Assembly (NCBI GenBank): GCA_036346375.1 | Contig: CM070504.1 | Location: 6,631,890-6,695,889 of the forward strand | Direction of reading: 5' to 3' | From: Guadua angustifolia | Taxonomy: Eukaryota; Streptophyta; Magnoliopsida; Poales; Poaceae | Length of the DNA: 64,000 nucleotides | Shown: one piece after another, positions 12,125 through 23,169 of the stretch | Position numbering within the stretch: position 1 is the first letter of the stretch | How the letters are laid out: the number at the start of each line of letters is the position of its first letter | Notes under the pieces: generated by a model | The model's database searches: none | Seen by the model: only the letters and a program-made list of their open reading frames with translations | What the model was told of the DNA's origin: nothing | Position numbers and translations under genes: made by a program

Positions 12125-12690
12125 AAAGCTTCAACAGAATTGTTCAACGTGCTTTTGCTAGCTGCAACCATGCATTGGGCACGGGGAGACGCGATCGCTG
12201 TCGCCTCCAATTAGCAAGGAGGTTAAGCCGGGGTTAATGGTGATCCACTGAGCTTTGTTCTTTCGCCCCTACAATCTGCGCTGAGCTGGCCACACGGAGT
12301 CGCCGATTTTTATCGCCGACTAAACAAACGCTCTCAATAACGAGCTCTCCTATCCTTTTGCTCCCGTGAAGGCAGCACAGCTCAGCTCATCACGAACAAA
12401 GCCGTGTGAAGCTAGCAATGGGTGTGTCACGTCCCACTGGTTAGGTGGGCCCAATCCAGTCCACACCTCCACAAACATCAATACATCACCAGCTGTAGCC
12501 TTCTATGCAGACGCGTGTTGTGCAACGGGTACTGCTACAACGTCTGGGCGCGATTGGCAGTCCTAGCCTAATCGTACTCCGAATAGATGGCGCTTAATTA
12601 AATAGCAGAGAGATTAGGCCCTAAGCTATGTCTAAAGTGGGCGCCCGCTGTTAGCTAATTACCAGCTGGGTGTGGAGGATTTTTTTTTAT
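12125..12690. other. Upstream region of the RIN4/NOI gene
   Basis: Presumed promoter sequence. The short frame at 12366-12566 is not recognised as a gene. Confidence 0.4.
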
Positions 12691-12699
12691 TCGTCAACC

Positions 12700-12706
12700 T
12701 ATATAA
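12700..12706 (+). promoter_or_regulatory. Candidate TATA box of the RIN4/NOI gene
   Basis: TATATAA occurs 179 bases upstream of the start codon and is followed by a CT-rich leader (CTCTATCTCTTTCTTCTCTC), as expected for a plant core promoter. Confidence 0.5.
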
Positions 12707-12837
12707 CTACAGCTCTATCTCTTTCTTCTCTCCACACATTTCTACCTCTCCCAGGACAAGCTCAGCACTGTACTTGCTGCTGAATTTGCTCCACCACTCC
12801 AGCAGCACCACTAGAGGACAGGAACAGAGGAAAAGTT

Positions 12838-12838
<1 letters not shown>

Positions 12839-12872
<34 letters not shown>
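12839..12872 (+). repeat. (GA)17 microsatellite in the 5' leader
   Basis: An uninterrupted GA dinucleotide run lies inside the presumed 5' UTR and ends six bases before the ATG at 12879. GA/CT runs in plant leaders can bind BBR/BPC GAGA factors; that role is inference here. Confidence 0.9.
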
Positions 12873-12874
<2 letters not shown>

Positions 12875-12878
12875 AATC

Positions 12879-15168
12879 ATGGAGAACCTTAAGGAGGTAA
12901 TTATGAATAATTTCCTACGAACAAATCGATCCTTCCTGTTCTTGTCTCCCCTGTTTCTTGAAGAGTTCACGGATTCTTTTTCTGCGATCCATTCTCCGAA
13001 AGCTGAAACATTTCACTGCGTGCATGTGGAGTAGCAGCAGGGGCAGGGAGCGGCGGGCGTGAACGGGTGGATGACGGTGCCGGCGTTCGGGGACTGGGAC
13101 ATGAAGAACGGCGCGCTGCCGGACTACTCCATGGACTTCTCCAAGATCCGCGAGATGCGCAAGCAGAACAAGAAGGAGCTCTCCCGCGGCAGCCTCGGCG
13201 GCGACGACGACCTCCTCGCCCAACGGCAGCATAAGCCCGCCCAGGCCCAGCCCAAGCTCGCCCGGCCGGCCAACGACCACCGCCGGCCGCTCCACGGCCG
13301 CGACGACTCTCCAACGGTAAGCTTGCCGTCCTTACTGAGTTACTGATCGACATATATTTGCTATTTTGCTATGACTCTGAGAAGTCATCAGTATCACTTT
13401 GCTCGCTGTCACCCAACGGTCAAGGAGAGTTCCCATGTCCTATTTCAGAATCACAGTATTAACCGGAGTAGTGTAGAGATGTGTACTTTCTATCGTTTGA
13501 TACGATTAAAAACTAGAGTTAACTAGTACTGTCAAGTCAAATCATTAAAGGGGAAATAGTAAAAAAAATTAACATGTGGCTAATCCAGTTCTTGAATGTA
13601 GCATTACCGCATGTAAAACAGCACTCACACTGTCACACATAGTACAGTAAACAGTTCCACTGTACTAGCGAACATGCATAGCTTTTTTTTTCTTAATCGC
13701 GAAGTTAGCGAACAGCACCAGCATGAGGTTTTGCTGGGTCAAACTCGTATTCCAAGCACGGATAGTTTTACCGTGGACGGTGGAGCAGAGCAGAGCATTT
13801 GAATGTGGAGACTGCTACTTGCATCTGCAAGTAGTAGTACCGGTGTATTAAAGTGCTAAGCTTTTGAAACTTAAACCGTCGTTATTTTTTAAAAAATATT
13901 TAAATTGGATACATGAAAACCAAATGTGTAGATTTGTCTCAAAAAGTACTTTCATACTATTGTAATTTTATTAGGTTTTATAAATATATTATGGTAAAAA
14001 TTAGTAGTCAAAACTGTATTTTAAAGACCATGTCGATGTCTAAAATGACAACTATTTGTGACGGGAGGGAGCAATTAATTAGTAAATCTGTTAAAGACAC
14101 ATGTTTTCCGGTGGTAAGTAACTCAAGATTCAAGAAGGCTAGGAAAGGAAGAACAAACGACTGAAAGGGCCTCTTTATGAACTACTACGTCTTAAAAGCT
14201 GATAGCCATTGATGACTCTTCTGGATGTACGATTTAGAAGAAATCATGTTTACGGTGTAGAAACATCTTCTGAACTAGAATTAACCACGCCTAACAGATC
14301 AACTGACAATAGAGTATACGATTAAGCAAATTTAGATGGCAGTGTTATGATGGGCCCTATCCAGGTCTGTGGCTTGTCCTGTAGCTGCATTGACAGTGGA
14401 GTCGGTTCAACAGCTGTAGGTAGGTTAGGTCGGCGAATATATCAAGCCATAGCACCGCCCATTCCAACTTTTTGCATGCAGTGCTTTGTCACAACTCACA
14501 ACTGATTGGCAAGGACAAATCCTCTTATTTTGTTGATGATATATGTCCCATATCCCCACATATATATGCCTCTAAAAGGCTGTACTGATATTCATTATGT
14601 CATTGTCCATGGGACACCTAATTAATATGCTACTAAGAATCTTGATGGTGGAAAGATTATTAGAGGGAATTAATAATGCTCGGAGTCAATTAAGAGGATA
14701 AGCAGACTTTAGACTGTAGATATGATAAAAGTGGCAAGAAACGGTTGAGGAAAGTGAGGATTAGTTACCAACCACCTAGTACAGTTTGGTACAAGTTGGC
14801 CATCTTGGTACAATTTCTATTTGCTTATGCTGTTGCTTATAACAATGGAGAAATTAACTGCCAATAAAGCTTAATGTGTCCACAAGTCAGACAGTTCCTT
14901 TCGCGAGACATTAGTTTGACATATAACATTTAGAATTCCGATCCTCTCGCTGTCGCATACTCAGAAGTGCAAGTACTTTTGATGCATCATATATGAAATT
15001 ACACAATTACTGATTCGCAAAAATGGTTGCATGATGAGCTTTAACCTCACTATGTGCCATAATTCTGTCGTATAACATTGATCTATGTCTAAGAGTACTG
15101 ACCTGGAATCGTTGCTGCAGGGAAGGAAGAAGTTCCTGAACTACTTCCAGTGCTGTATCAAGGCCTGA
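12879..15168 (+). CDS. RIN4-like NOI-domain protein (three exons)
   Basis: Exons 12879-12896, 13041-13316 and 15121-15168 join in phase 0 with GT-AG introns (GTAATT...GCAGCAG and GTAAGC...GCTGCAG) and encode 113 residues. Residues 19-50 form an NOI / AvrRpt2-cleavage-site domain beginning VPAFGDWD, followed by PDYSMDFSKIREMRKQNK. VPAFGDW fits the VPxFGxW consensus cut by the bacterial protease AvrRpt2 in RIN4-family proteins. The last exon encodes GRKKFLNYFQCCIKA, whose Cys109-Cys110 pair matches the C-terminal acylation site that tethers RIN4-like proteins to the plasma membrane. RIN4 is a negative regulator of immunity guarded by NLR receptors. Small NOI proteins like this one share the domain, but most are uncharacterised. 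The middle is low-complexity (Gln, Pro, Arg rich). Exon 1 codes only MENLKE, a common arrangement for NOI genes. Intron 2 is 1.8 kb and holds no recognised element. No lesions seen. Confidence 0.85.
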
Positions 15169-16009
15169 AGAAAGAGCTGCTCCTCCCACTGCCTGTTTTG
15201 TGTTGCAGCACAGAACAGCTGAGCAAATTTAGTTTACGTTTCTTTGGTTTCTTTAAGTTTGCAAAAAAAAAAATGTGCAATATATTCGTCCTTATGCTTT
15301 ACCCACTGGTCTTTTTAGAGAACAAAACGATTTATGAGGGGAAACGAATTGCCTGCAAGTTGAAGGAGAAATGGCATCTTGTATTTTTGTCAGATTGAGG
15401 GCACGATCAATTTGGACTGGGTTCGGTAATTAGGAACAAAAATATAACATTCACTTACGACGATAACTTACGTTAACTCCGCATGATTAATTCTTCCTTC
15501 TTTTCTCTCTCATTTTCTCACCACTGTGGGTTCATCTTTGTCCTGCATCAAAGTTTGTAGCCTGGCGTGGAAGAAACAAGTTCCTTGACAGAATAGTACA
15601 GCTTATTTCCATGTGGAAACAAAAAAAAAATTGTCCAGTATCACAAGATTTTCCCGGTGCGCGCTTCTACCGAAAGGGACATCAAATGGAAATTTGGTGA
15701 TGAAGTTACGGAATCAGTCGCATCGTTTTTGTATTTCTAGCTGACTTTGTTTCATTCCTTCTGTTTTCGAGAATTTGACAATGGAAGTAGACAAAGAAAG
15801 AGATGGTGGCTACTAATTACCACTTGCACACAGGGTCTCTGAAGTCTGGATTAGTACAGTTGGTAAATAGCCAGTATAGTACCATCGGTCATCTGAAGCA
15901 GTCAGGCTCAGGCGGAATTTTCCCCGCGGAGAATAAGCAGCCGAGGTTATTTGAGCAACATCATAAGACAAAGATAAAGTGCTAGCGCTGCCTGATGCAA
16001 GTACTGTGT
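15169..16009. other. 3' flank of the RIN4/NOI gene
   Basis: The 3' UTR is expected to start here. The rest is AT-rich with no supported gene. Confidence 0.35.
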
Positions 16010-16858
16010 AAGAGCATCTCAAGCAGAGCCCCTAAACCAGCCTCTAAACCTTAAAATAGGGACTTTGGTAAAAAATACAGATCCAGCAGGTACAGGGCGC
16101 CCTGCACGTATTATGTGCAGGGTTTTGCCAAGTGTACTTCTAGAGGATGTGTGTCTCAGGATCTATTAATCAAATTTTAGTAATTATTATCATTAAGCAT
16201 TTTGGAGGGAACTCTTGGCCCTTTCCTTATCATTTCTGATTCCCGTCTTGGCTTGTGCTTTTCTTCTTTCCTTATCTTTGGGATGCTGCAGCCATTACTC
16301 TTCATACAGGGAGGAGCAAAGAGATTATCAAATCCCTATTACCAACAACGATGTGGAATAGGAGTTGTTATGCTAATGTCTGATCCTTTCTTGGATAGAG
16401 AATAAAGAAGTGCAGGCGGTGCCGTTGCTAGTCGCTCTGTGTTGCGGCGAGTTCTAGAGATTGGTTGCAAGCGATGGTCAAAGATAAAGACAGTGGTGGA
16501 TTACCACAGAATCAATGAAGAAAGATCAGTTGAGCGCAGGCAATGGAGGGAGCGCACTGATGGTCGTTGTGCTCCACGCCGGCGAGCAACTCGTCCGGCA
16601 TGACTGTACTGCTTGATGCATGGTCTGTATCTGCATCCATGATTTGACGACCGAAGAGTAGCAGATCTAGTCTTAAATTTGATGGTTCATGAATAAAAGG
16701 GCAGATGCCTCCATTAAATCTAATCTTAATTAGTTAAATATGGTGGTTACCTGGACACTTGGCAACATATGGTTGGTCCTGCAAATGTTATGTGCAGCGA
16801 GCCCTGCACTTGAGCCTATCTCGAGCGATTAGGGGCCTTCGGTCACTCCCAATGGGTC
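16010..16858. mobile_element. Non-autonomous element with inverted subterminal arms
   Basis: The left arm (about 16010-16140) contains GAGCATCTCAAGCAGAGCCC, then CCCTGCACGTATTATGTGCA and TTGCCAAGTG. The right arm (about 16755-16858) read in reverse has GGCCCCTAA, GTGCAGGGCTCGCTGCACAT and TTGCCAAGT in the same order. GAGCATCTC...GAGCCCCTAAA starts are typical of small grass DNA elements. The 600-bp core encodes nothing I recognise. The exact right end and the TSD are unclear. Confidence 0.5.
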
Positions 16859-18200
16859 ATGGTCAGCAATTTCCATACATTGACAATTGACCCCCTACAA
16901 AGCTTGCTAGGGGCAGTGGAGAATCGAGGTATCCTCAAATCAGTACTACCGGCAACAGCAAATCTACACTGCTCACTGTATGCAGACGATGCTGGAATTT
17001 TTTTAAATGTTGATGCGTCAGAGCTAACGGCCCTAGGCCGAATTCTGGACGTCTACGAAAGGTGCTCGGGGCTGAAAATTAACATCTCCAAAACTGAAAT
17101 TTACCCGATCAGATGCCAAGACGACCTCCTACAAGATTTGTTGAATATTTTCCCCAGGAAACTGGCACACTTCCCGGGAAGATACCTCGGACTTCCTCTA
17201 CACATCAGGCAATTGAGAAGGATAGAAATTCAACCTTTGATTGATAAAATTGGCAGTAGGCTGGCTGGTTGGAAAGGTAAGCTACTTTCTAAAGCCGGAA
17301 GGGAGACTCTCGTTAAGTCAGTGCTTACATCGCAACCAATATATCATCTGACTGTCTTCGCGGCGCAAAAATGGCTAATTCGATGCATTGATAAGCTTAG
17401 GCGTAGCTTTCTTTGGAGTGGGAAAGAACCGAAAAATTGTAGTGGGGGACATTGTTTGATCAACTGGCCAACTACCTGTATGCCAAAAGCCAAAGGGGGA
17501 CTTGGTATCCTAGATCTCGAACGCTTTGCGAGAGCCTTAAGACTTCGGTGGCTATGGTTCAAATGGAAAAACAATGAAAGAGCCTGGACGGGACTCGAAC
17601 TGCCGTGTGATGCAACAGACATATCCCTCTTTAACGTTTCCACGGTTGTCACAGTTGGAAACGGGAAACTAGCAGACTTCTGGAGATCGAGTTGGGTTGA
17701 AGGACAAGCACCAAAAAATATGGCGCCGAATCTTTTCCGAACAGCGCGAAGAAAAAACATCTCGGTTCACCAGGCCCTCACTAACAACTGCTAGATTCGT
17801 TCCTGCACGCCTCTGAGTTCATCAATTGCAATCCGGGAGTTGGTAACTCTTCATGAAGCTATACGAAGAATCAGTAGAGATGTTCAAAGGGAAGATCAAA
17901 TAACATGGCGTTGGACCGCTGATGGTCAATACTCAACAAGGACTGCCTACCTAGTCCAGTTTGACACGGTGTCAGAAGATGAAAATCGCCGATATGGAAG
18001 GCGAAAGTCGAACCGAAATGTCGTTTTTTAGCGTGGGCGCTACTTCACAACAAAATCTTAACAAAGGCAGATAACATGCTCAAAAGGATGGCCATGTAAT
18101 GCAACTGCGATCTCGTGATGCATCACCGAAACAACGAAACACCTTTGCAAAGATTGCCCTTTCTCAAGAGAGGTCTGGGGCATTCTTCTTCGATGGGGAA
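16859..18200 (+). pseudogene. LINE ORF2 remnant (reverse transcriptase thumb and zf-RVT)
   Basis: An open frame of 311 codons (16859-17794) covers the end of the RT domain and the start of the connecting region. Its first eight codons belong to the target DNA, not the element. The frame is then lost: QITWRWTADGQYSTRTAYLV lies in another frame (17840-18031) and the zf-RVT-like CRFLAWALLHNKILT stretch (18010-18060) in a third. Several lesions mean no activity is expected. Confidence 0.8.
16868..16881 (+). repeat. Left target-site duplication of the truncated LINE
   Basis: AATTTCCATACATT here is repeated exactly at 18656-18669 after the poly-A tail of the LINE. Confidence 0.8.
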
Positions 18201-18655
18201 ACCTCGACAGATGGCAGACGCTGACTCACATCGGTTCGGTATATAAATGGTGGCGTACTCTAAGAGCCCAATATGACAGAGAAAGACGGAGAGATTTAGA
18301 TGGCCTCATCATCTACTTCTGGTGGAATATTTGGCTAGAAAGAAATCAACGCATTTTTCAAGGGGTAGCTAGAACAGCAGAACAAGTGGCCACATCAATC
18401 AAGGAGGTGGCTCTAAACTGTGTTTTTGCCTGGTCGGCAAACCATACAGATTAGTTTTCTCTCTGGAGTTTTTCAGGGGTTGTTTCTTGTACTAGTAGTG
18501 GGGGTGGTGGATTTTTCTGTTTTTTAGTGGCGTGAGTTGTGGTGCGATTGTGAGGTTTTTTCGGGTCCGGTTTTTTCCGTAAAAAACAGGGCAAACCACT
18601 TTTCTTCTTCTTAATAAACGTTGCGGCAATCTTCTTGCTGCTCTTTCTAAAAAAA
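16882..18655 (+). mobile_element. 5'-truncated L1-type LINE
   Basis: The insertion begins inside the reverse-transcriptase domain at IDPLQSLL and keeps motif YADD (residues SLYADDAGIFL), the thumb region (GLPLHIRQLR, ...GWKGKLLSKAGRETL) and the C-terminal zf-RVT region. It ends in a run of A, and identical 14-bp TSDs flank it. Truncation at the 5' end with an intact 3' end and TSD is the classic product of incomplete target-primed reverse transcription. Confidence 0.85.
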
Positions 18656-18669
18656 AATTTCCATACATT
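18656..18669 (+). repeat. Right target-site duplication of the truncated LINE
   Basis: Exact copy of 16868-16881, directly after the A-rich 3' end. Its leading AA could in part be tail. Confidence 0.8.
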
Positions 18670-19270
18670 AATTAGCATGCCAACTAGGATTTGTCTTGAG
18701 GTCGAGAGGGAATTAGAGAAGAGAGTGGAGGCAGTGTCCCATGAAAGACACTGCTTGGACACACAATGCAACACATAATTCGTGGGCCCGCAACATTAAC
18801 ACTCCTACCAGCTCTACTACGGTCTACGGCCCACCACGCCGGCCCATCGCGCCATCGTGCCACTCCATCCGATGCAGGAGCCAGGAGCTCGTCGCTCGTC
18901 ATGCCCCCGCGTCGCTGCCGCACGACTGAGCCACTAGCCACCACACCCGACCTCCTTGTGCACTCCCGACGCCTGCTGCGCCCGACCTCATCGCTGCGCT
19001 CGTCACCGTGGACCGCTAGCGAGCACGCTGCGGCAAATGAGGCGGTTGTCGCCATGCCCAAAAGTTCCTTGTTGCCAGCCTCTCCTGAGCTCATCGTTGT
19101 ACTGGCCGCCCGCTCGCCGGTTGCCACACCCTCACGCAAGGCCAATGTCGCACCATGGACCATGGTCACCACGGCGGCAACATCTCATATCCGGCTGAAT
19201 CTAGGCATTGTTGGCACAAATCTAGCTAGATCTAGGTGGCAGGGTGAAGGAGGGGGGAGGCGTCAGCGGA
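18670..19270. other. GC-rich unclassified sequence
   Basis: Overlapping open frames on both strands (18684-19281) are rich in Ala, Arg, Pro and Ser without any motif. They look like GC-rich repeat sequence rather than genes. Confidence 0.35.
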
Positions 19271-19273
19271 GGA

Positions 19274-19460
19274 GAGACTGAGATGGAGGGGAAGGAGTCA
19301 TCTGGTTGCCCACAACGGTGATGAGGGGAGACCGAGGTGGAGGGAGAAGGAGTTGGCCGGTCACTGTCGCTAGTGAGGAGGGGAGACCGAGGTGGAGGTG
19401 AAGGAGTTGGCCAGCCACCCACGACGGTGAAGAGGGGACCGAGGTGGAGGAGTGGAAGGC
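19274..19460. repeat. Minisatellite, 54-55-bp unit, about 3.5 copies
   Basis: GAGACCGAGGTGGAGG-type units begin at 19274, 19328, 19383 and about 19434. Each is followed by GAAGGAGT and a CCCACGACGGTGA-like segment. Open frames on both strands across it come from the repeat. Confidence 0.75.
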
Positions 19461-20063
19461 GGCCGGTGATGTAAAATGGGAGACAGAGAACGTGGGTGGT
19501 GGGAGAGAAAACAAGTATTTATTGTTTGGATCCACTGATAAATACTATGCACTAAGAGGGGTGTTTCTAGACATAGCTGTGCAATGTCTACTATTAGGAA
19601 TGCCCTATTTTGTCAGGCACAATCACCTCACGCCTCAAACTTTGCTATGTAACTCTAGAATGTTCTATAAAGAATAGAAAACGCTACTTACATAAAGTGC
19701 TGAATGGCTTCCTGCGCAGTTATGCCCGGCAAGAACTCATTCACAGCAACGGAGCAACCTCCTTGTTCTCGTTGTTCTTGTCTGGCAGAAATAAAAAAAG
19801 CCAAAAAGTCATTCAGCAGTTCTTCTGGGTATCGATTGCAGGTTTCTGAAGCTCTGACAATAAATAAAGCAAATGCAGAAGAAATAGATCAAGTGTTCAA
19901 TCAGAGAAGGTTAGCTCAGTTCCTTGACACCAAGGACAGGTGCAAAGAACCGAACAGTTTAGACACGGTATACGGCCGAGAGACGAAGAAACGGAGGAGC
20001 AGAGCAACGCGTAAACGGCCGTATTTTGCACGCGCGCACGGGGAAACCACCCCGTTGCTGGAA

Positions 20064-20401
20064 GGGCATTTCTAATGGAGAGTTTCTTCTACTTGTTTTA
20101 AAGACATTTATGTCACTAAGAAACACTAATTTATACAAAAGCTACAATGCATTATTTCTTAACATGGTTTTATCATTTAATATTTAACTATTACTTTTTC
20201 ATCACCCTAAGCATGCATAAGAAACCACCATACCCACAATGCAGTTTTTTATGGTTTCTTAGCCAAAGCATTTAATGAAGAAACCATTTCTAGTTTAAGA
20301 AACTCTAACCTTCTCTCTCTGCATTAATTCATTGCCACCTAAACTTTTTATTCTACATGGCATATATAGAAACTATTAAGAAACTTCCATTGGAATTGCC
20401 C
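20064..20401. mobile_element. MITE, 338 bp, with GAA target-site duplication
   Basis: The left end GGGCATTTCTAATGGAGAG plus TTTCTT matches the reverse of the right end, GGGCAATTCCAATGGAAG plus TTTCTT. GAA flanks both sides (20061-20063 and 20402-20404). The core is AT-rich with more copies of the AAGAAAC motif. A 3-bp TSD fits PIF/Harbinger- or CACTA-type elements, but GAA is not the usual TWA target, so the superfamily is left open. Confidence 0.7.
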
Positions 20402-20404
20402 GAA

Positions 20405-20984
20405 TAGCTCGATCTCGGGGGTGGCTTGAAGCGCGCGGCTGGGATGTGTAGTGGATGCATGAACGCGTGTTGCACCGAGGCGTATCGTGATTTGTGCCAA
20501 CATCGCGCGCCCATCGGGCCGGAAAACGGTGCTGCGTGCCTCACGGCGAGGTATCGCACGCCACGCTGCTTCCCACCCATATGCGCAACCACATGGGTCG
20601 GTTCAAGACGGCCGGCGGGCGATGCCAACGCTACCAGATATTGCATACCATCACGCTCTCACGAGAATTTTTTTTATTTAATATCTATTTTAAATCTTTT
20701 TTTCAAAAGTAATAGGTGCGGCAAAAAAATTTGAAAACTGCGATAGCTGCCCTCGCAAACGACAGAATTTCAAAATCTAACGGCAGAAGGGGGAAAAATT
20801 AAAAAAATAGACCGATCGCCCTAGCCTGGGGCGTTAGGTTACTGTAGCTTTTTTTTTTTGCAATTTTTGTTGTAAATTGTTTGTACAATAAATGTTGTAT
20901 TGAACCGGAAAGAATTACAAAAAAAAAACTTCTTATTGTATTGAATCGGAAAAATTATTTTCCTTTGTTAGTGATACGCATCTC
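20405..20984. other. Non-coding flank of the MULE region
   Basis: Contains AAAATTAAAAAAATAGACCG plus ATCGCCCTAGCCTGGGG near 20795-20830, which resembles AAATTTAAAAAAATTCGTCG plus GTCGCCCGATACTGGGG near 22032-22070. Such sequence occurs next to grass MULE genes. No gene is seen. Confidence 0.4.
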
Positions 20985-21935
20985 ACTTAGAGATTTTCGT
21001 AGCCTCGTAGGGTCCACCGAATATGGCCGAAAAAATACGAGAAAAATCACGGGCGACCTACGCAACGCGGGCTACCACTTATGTACGGGCGAGATAGCCG
21101 GATGTTGCCCCGGTCTGAAGTTGCGAAAACCGGAAAAGGCACTCGCGGCCACGAAACCGTGCAAATCGTGGCCACTTAAGGGTTTTCGTAGCCCTGCGGG
21201 ACAGGCCGGATACAGCCCAAAAAAATACGAGAAAAATCAAGAGCGACCTACGCAACGCGGGCTACCACTTACGTATGGGCGAGATAGCCAGACGTTGCCC
21301 CGGCAGGAAATTGCGAAAATCGGAAAAGGCACTCGCGGCCATGAAACCACAGAAATCGTGGCCACTTAGGGGTTTTCGTAGGCTCGTGGGATAAGCCGGA
21401 TACGGCCCAAAAAATACGGAAAAAATCAAGGGCGACCTACACAACGCGGGCTACCACTTACGTATGGGCGAGATAGCCAGACGTTGCCCTGGTAGGAAGT
21501 TGCGAAAATCGGAAAAGGCACTCGCGGCCACGAAACCGTGGAAATCGTGGCCACTTAGGGGTTTTCGTAGGCCCACGGGACAAGCCGGATACGGCCCAAA
21601 AAATACGGGAAAAATCAAGGGCGACCTATGCAACGCGGGCTACCACTTACGTATAGGCGAGATAGCCAGACGTTGCTCCGGTAGGACGTTGCGAAAATCA
21701 AAAAAGGCACTCGCGGCCACAAAACTATGGAAATCGTGGCCACTTAAGGGTTTTCGTAGGCCCGCGGGACAGATCGGATACGGCCCAAAAAATACGAGAA
21801 AAATCAAGAGCGACATACGCAACACGGGCTACCACTTACGTATGGGCGAGATAGCCAGACGTTGCCCCGGCAGAAAGTTGCGAAAATCGGAAAAGGCACT
21901 CGCGGCCACAAAACCACGAAAATCGCGGGCATGAA
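20985..21935. repeat. 189-bp tandem repeat array, about five copies
   Basis: The anchor GCGACCTA recurs at 21053, 21243, 21432, 21621 and (as GCGACATA) 21810, giving a period of 189-190 bp. Each unit has GGGCGAGATAGCCAGACGTT, GGAAAAGGCACTCGCGGCCA and GGGGTTTTCGTAGG. Because 189 is divisible by three, an open frame can run through several units (21464-21934 plus; single-unit frames on minus). These frames are repeat translations, with no known domain. Confidence 0.85.
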
Positions 21936-23164
21936 ACATCTAATTTATGACCGTCAGTATGCTTGTTTCGTATAGCGTGTCATACAAACGGCGTTTCACG
22001 GTGGAATTTTCAAATTTGATGGCGAAATTATTAAAATTTAAAAAAATTCGTCGGTCGCCCGATACTGGGGAGATAGGGCCCACCATATTTGTATTTAATA
22101 TTTTTTTTTCAAAATTTATAAAACAAACTGGACAATAAGTAAGTGTAGGAGGCAAATAAAACAAATCGGATAATAAGTAAATAGTACACGTTACAACTAC
22201 CAAAAATTAAATGAAAAGTAATGAAATGTTGCATATTCAAATATATGTTCGATCGCATATACAACCAAAAATTACATATCGGGGACAACAAATAACTGGT
22301 ACATAGAATCAAAAATTACATTGATGGGGACAACAAACAACTGGTACATAGAATTACATTATCCACAATTACGACGCGCTTCAGACTCGTCCATATCGTT
22401 CCTAATACGCTGTGTCCTTCGACGCCCGACCTTCTGCTTCAACATTCGGATGTCCGGAACCCATCGATGCCCTGAAGGGGGGCTGCCGTGAACGATTCAT
22501 CGACTCGCACCAGACACCTCGTTATGCCACGTGTTGAAAACACTTTGCTTGTAGTAGTAGTGGAGATGTACGGACGACATGATCGGTGTGTCTCGTCTGC
22601 TGCGGCAATCACGCGCGAGCACGGCAAGTCAAGCAGCGTGGCTTCTGGCAGAGCACTCGCGATCAAGAATCGGAGTATGCACAGATGAGAAGTCCTCTCC
22701 GGTGGGCACCTCTTGACCCGGCCACCGCAGAGGCACGTGGTACCTCCGTTCCACGCCACTCTCCGGTGTCAGCGATCGTCTGTGCCTTCAGTGTCTTGTT
22801 GGTCATGTACGTAGAGACAACCGTCGAGTAGGACAGGCGATTGTCCGACATACATGCAGTGGAGGCCTTGTACCGCTCAACGAAATATCTTTGGGTTCCT
22901 AGTAACACACCCTCAACAATGCCCACCAACGGGAGGCATCTCGCGCCTTTCATTACCCATTTGTAAATCTCCGCCAGGTTAGTTGTCATTATTCCATAAC
23001 GGGAACCACCCTCGTTATGCAGAAGGGACCATTTCTCCAACGGCTCGTGTCATATCCAGTCCGTGAAACTCTTTATGCTTGTCCCGGCTTACGCCGAATG
23101 TTTGGTGCGTCGGTCGTGAGCGCACACAAGGCTATGGGGTCATCTCCTTACTCGTGGTAGACCA

Positions 23165-23169
23165 TAGGG
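23165..23169. repeat. Left TSD (TAGGG) of the 3.37-kb insertion
   Basis: TAGGG precedes TGTAGGGTCGAGG and recurs at 26543-26547 after ...AACTTACA. Confidence 0.75.

Noticed and set aside
18684..19281. 162- and 171-residue frames
   Set aside because: Ala/Arg/Ser-rich translations on both strands without a domain.
21464..21934. 156-residue repetitive protein (MGEIARRCPGRKLRKSEKAL...)
   Set aside because: Product of the 189-bp tandem repeat, whose period is a multiple of three.
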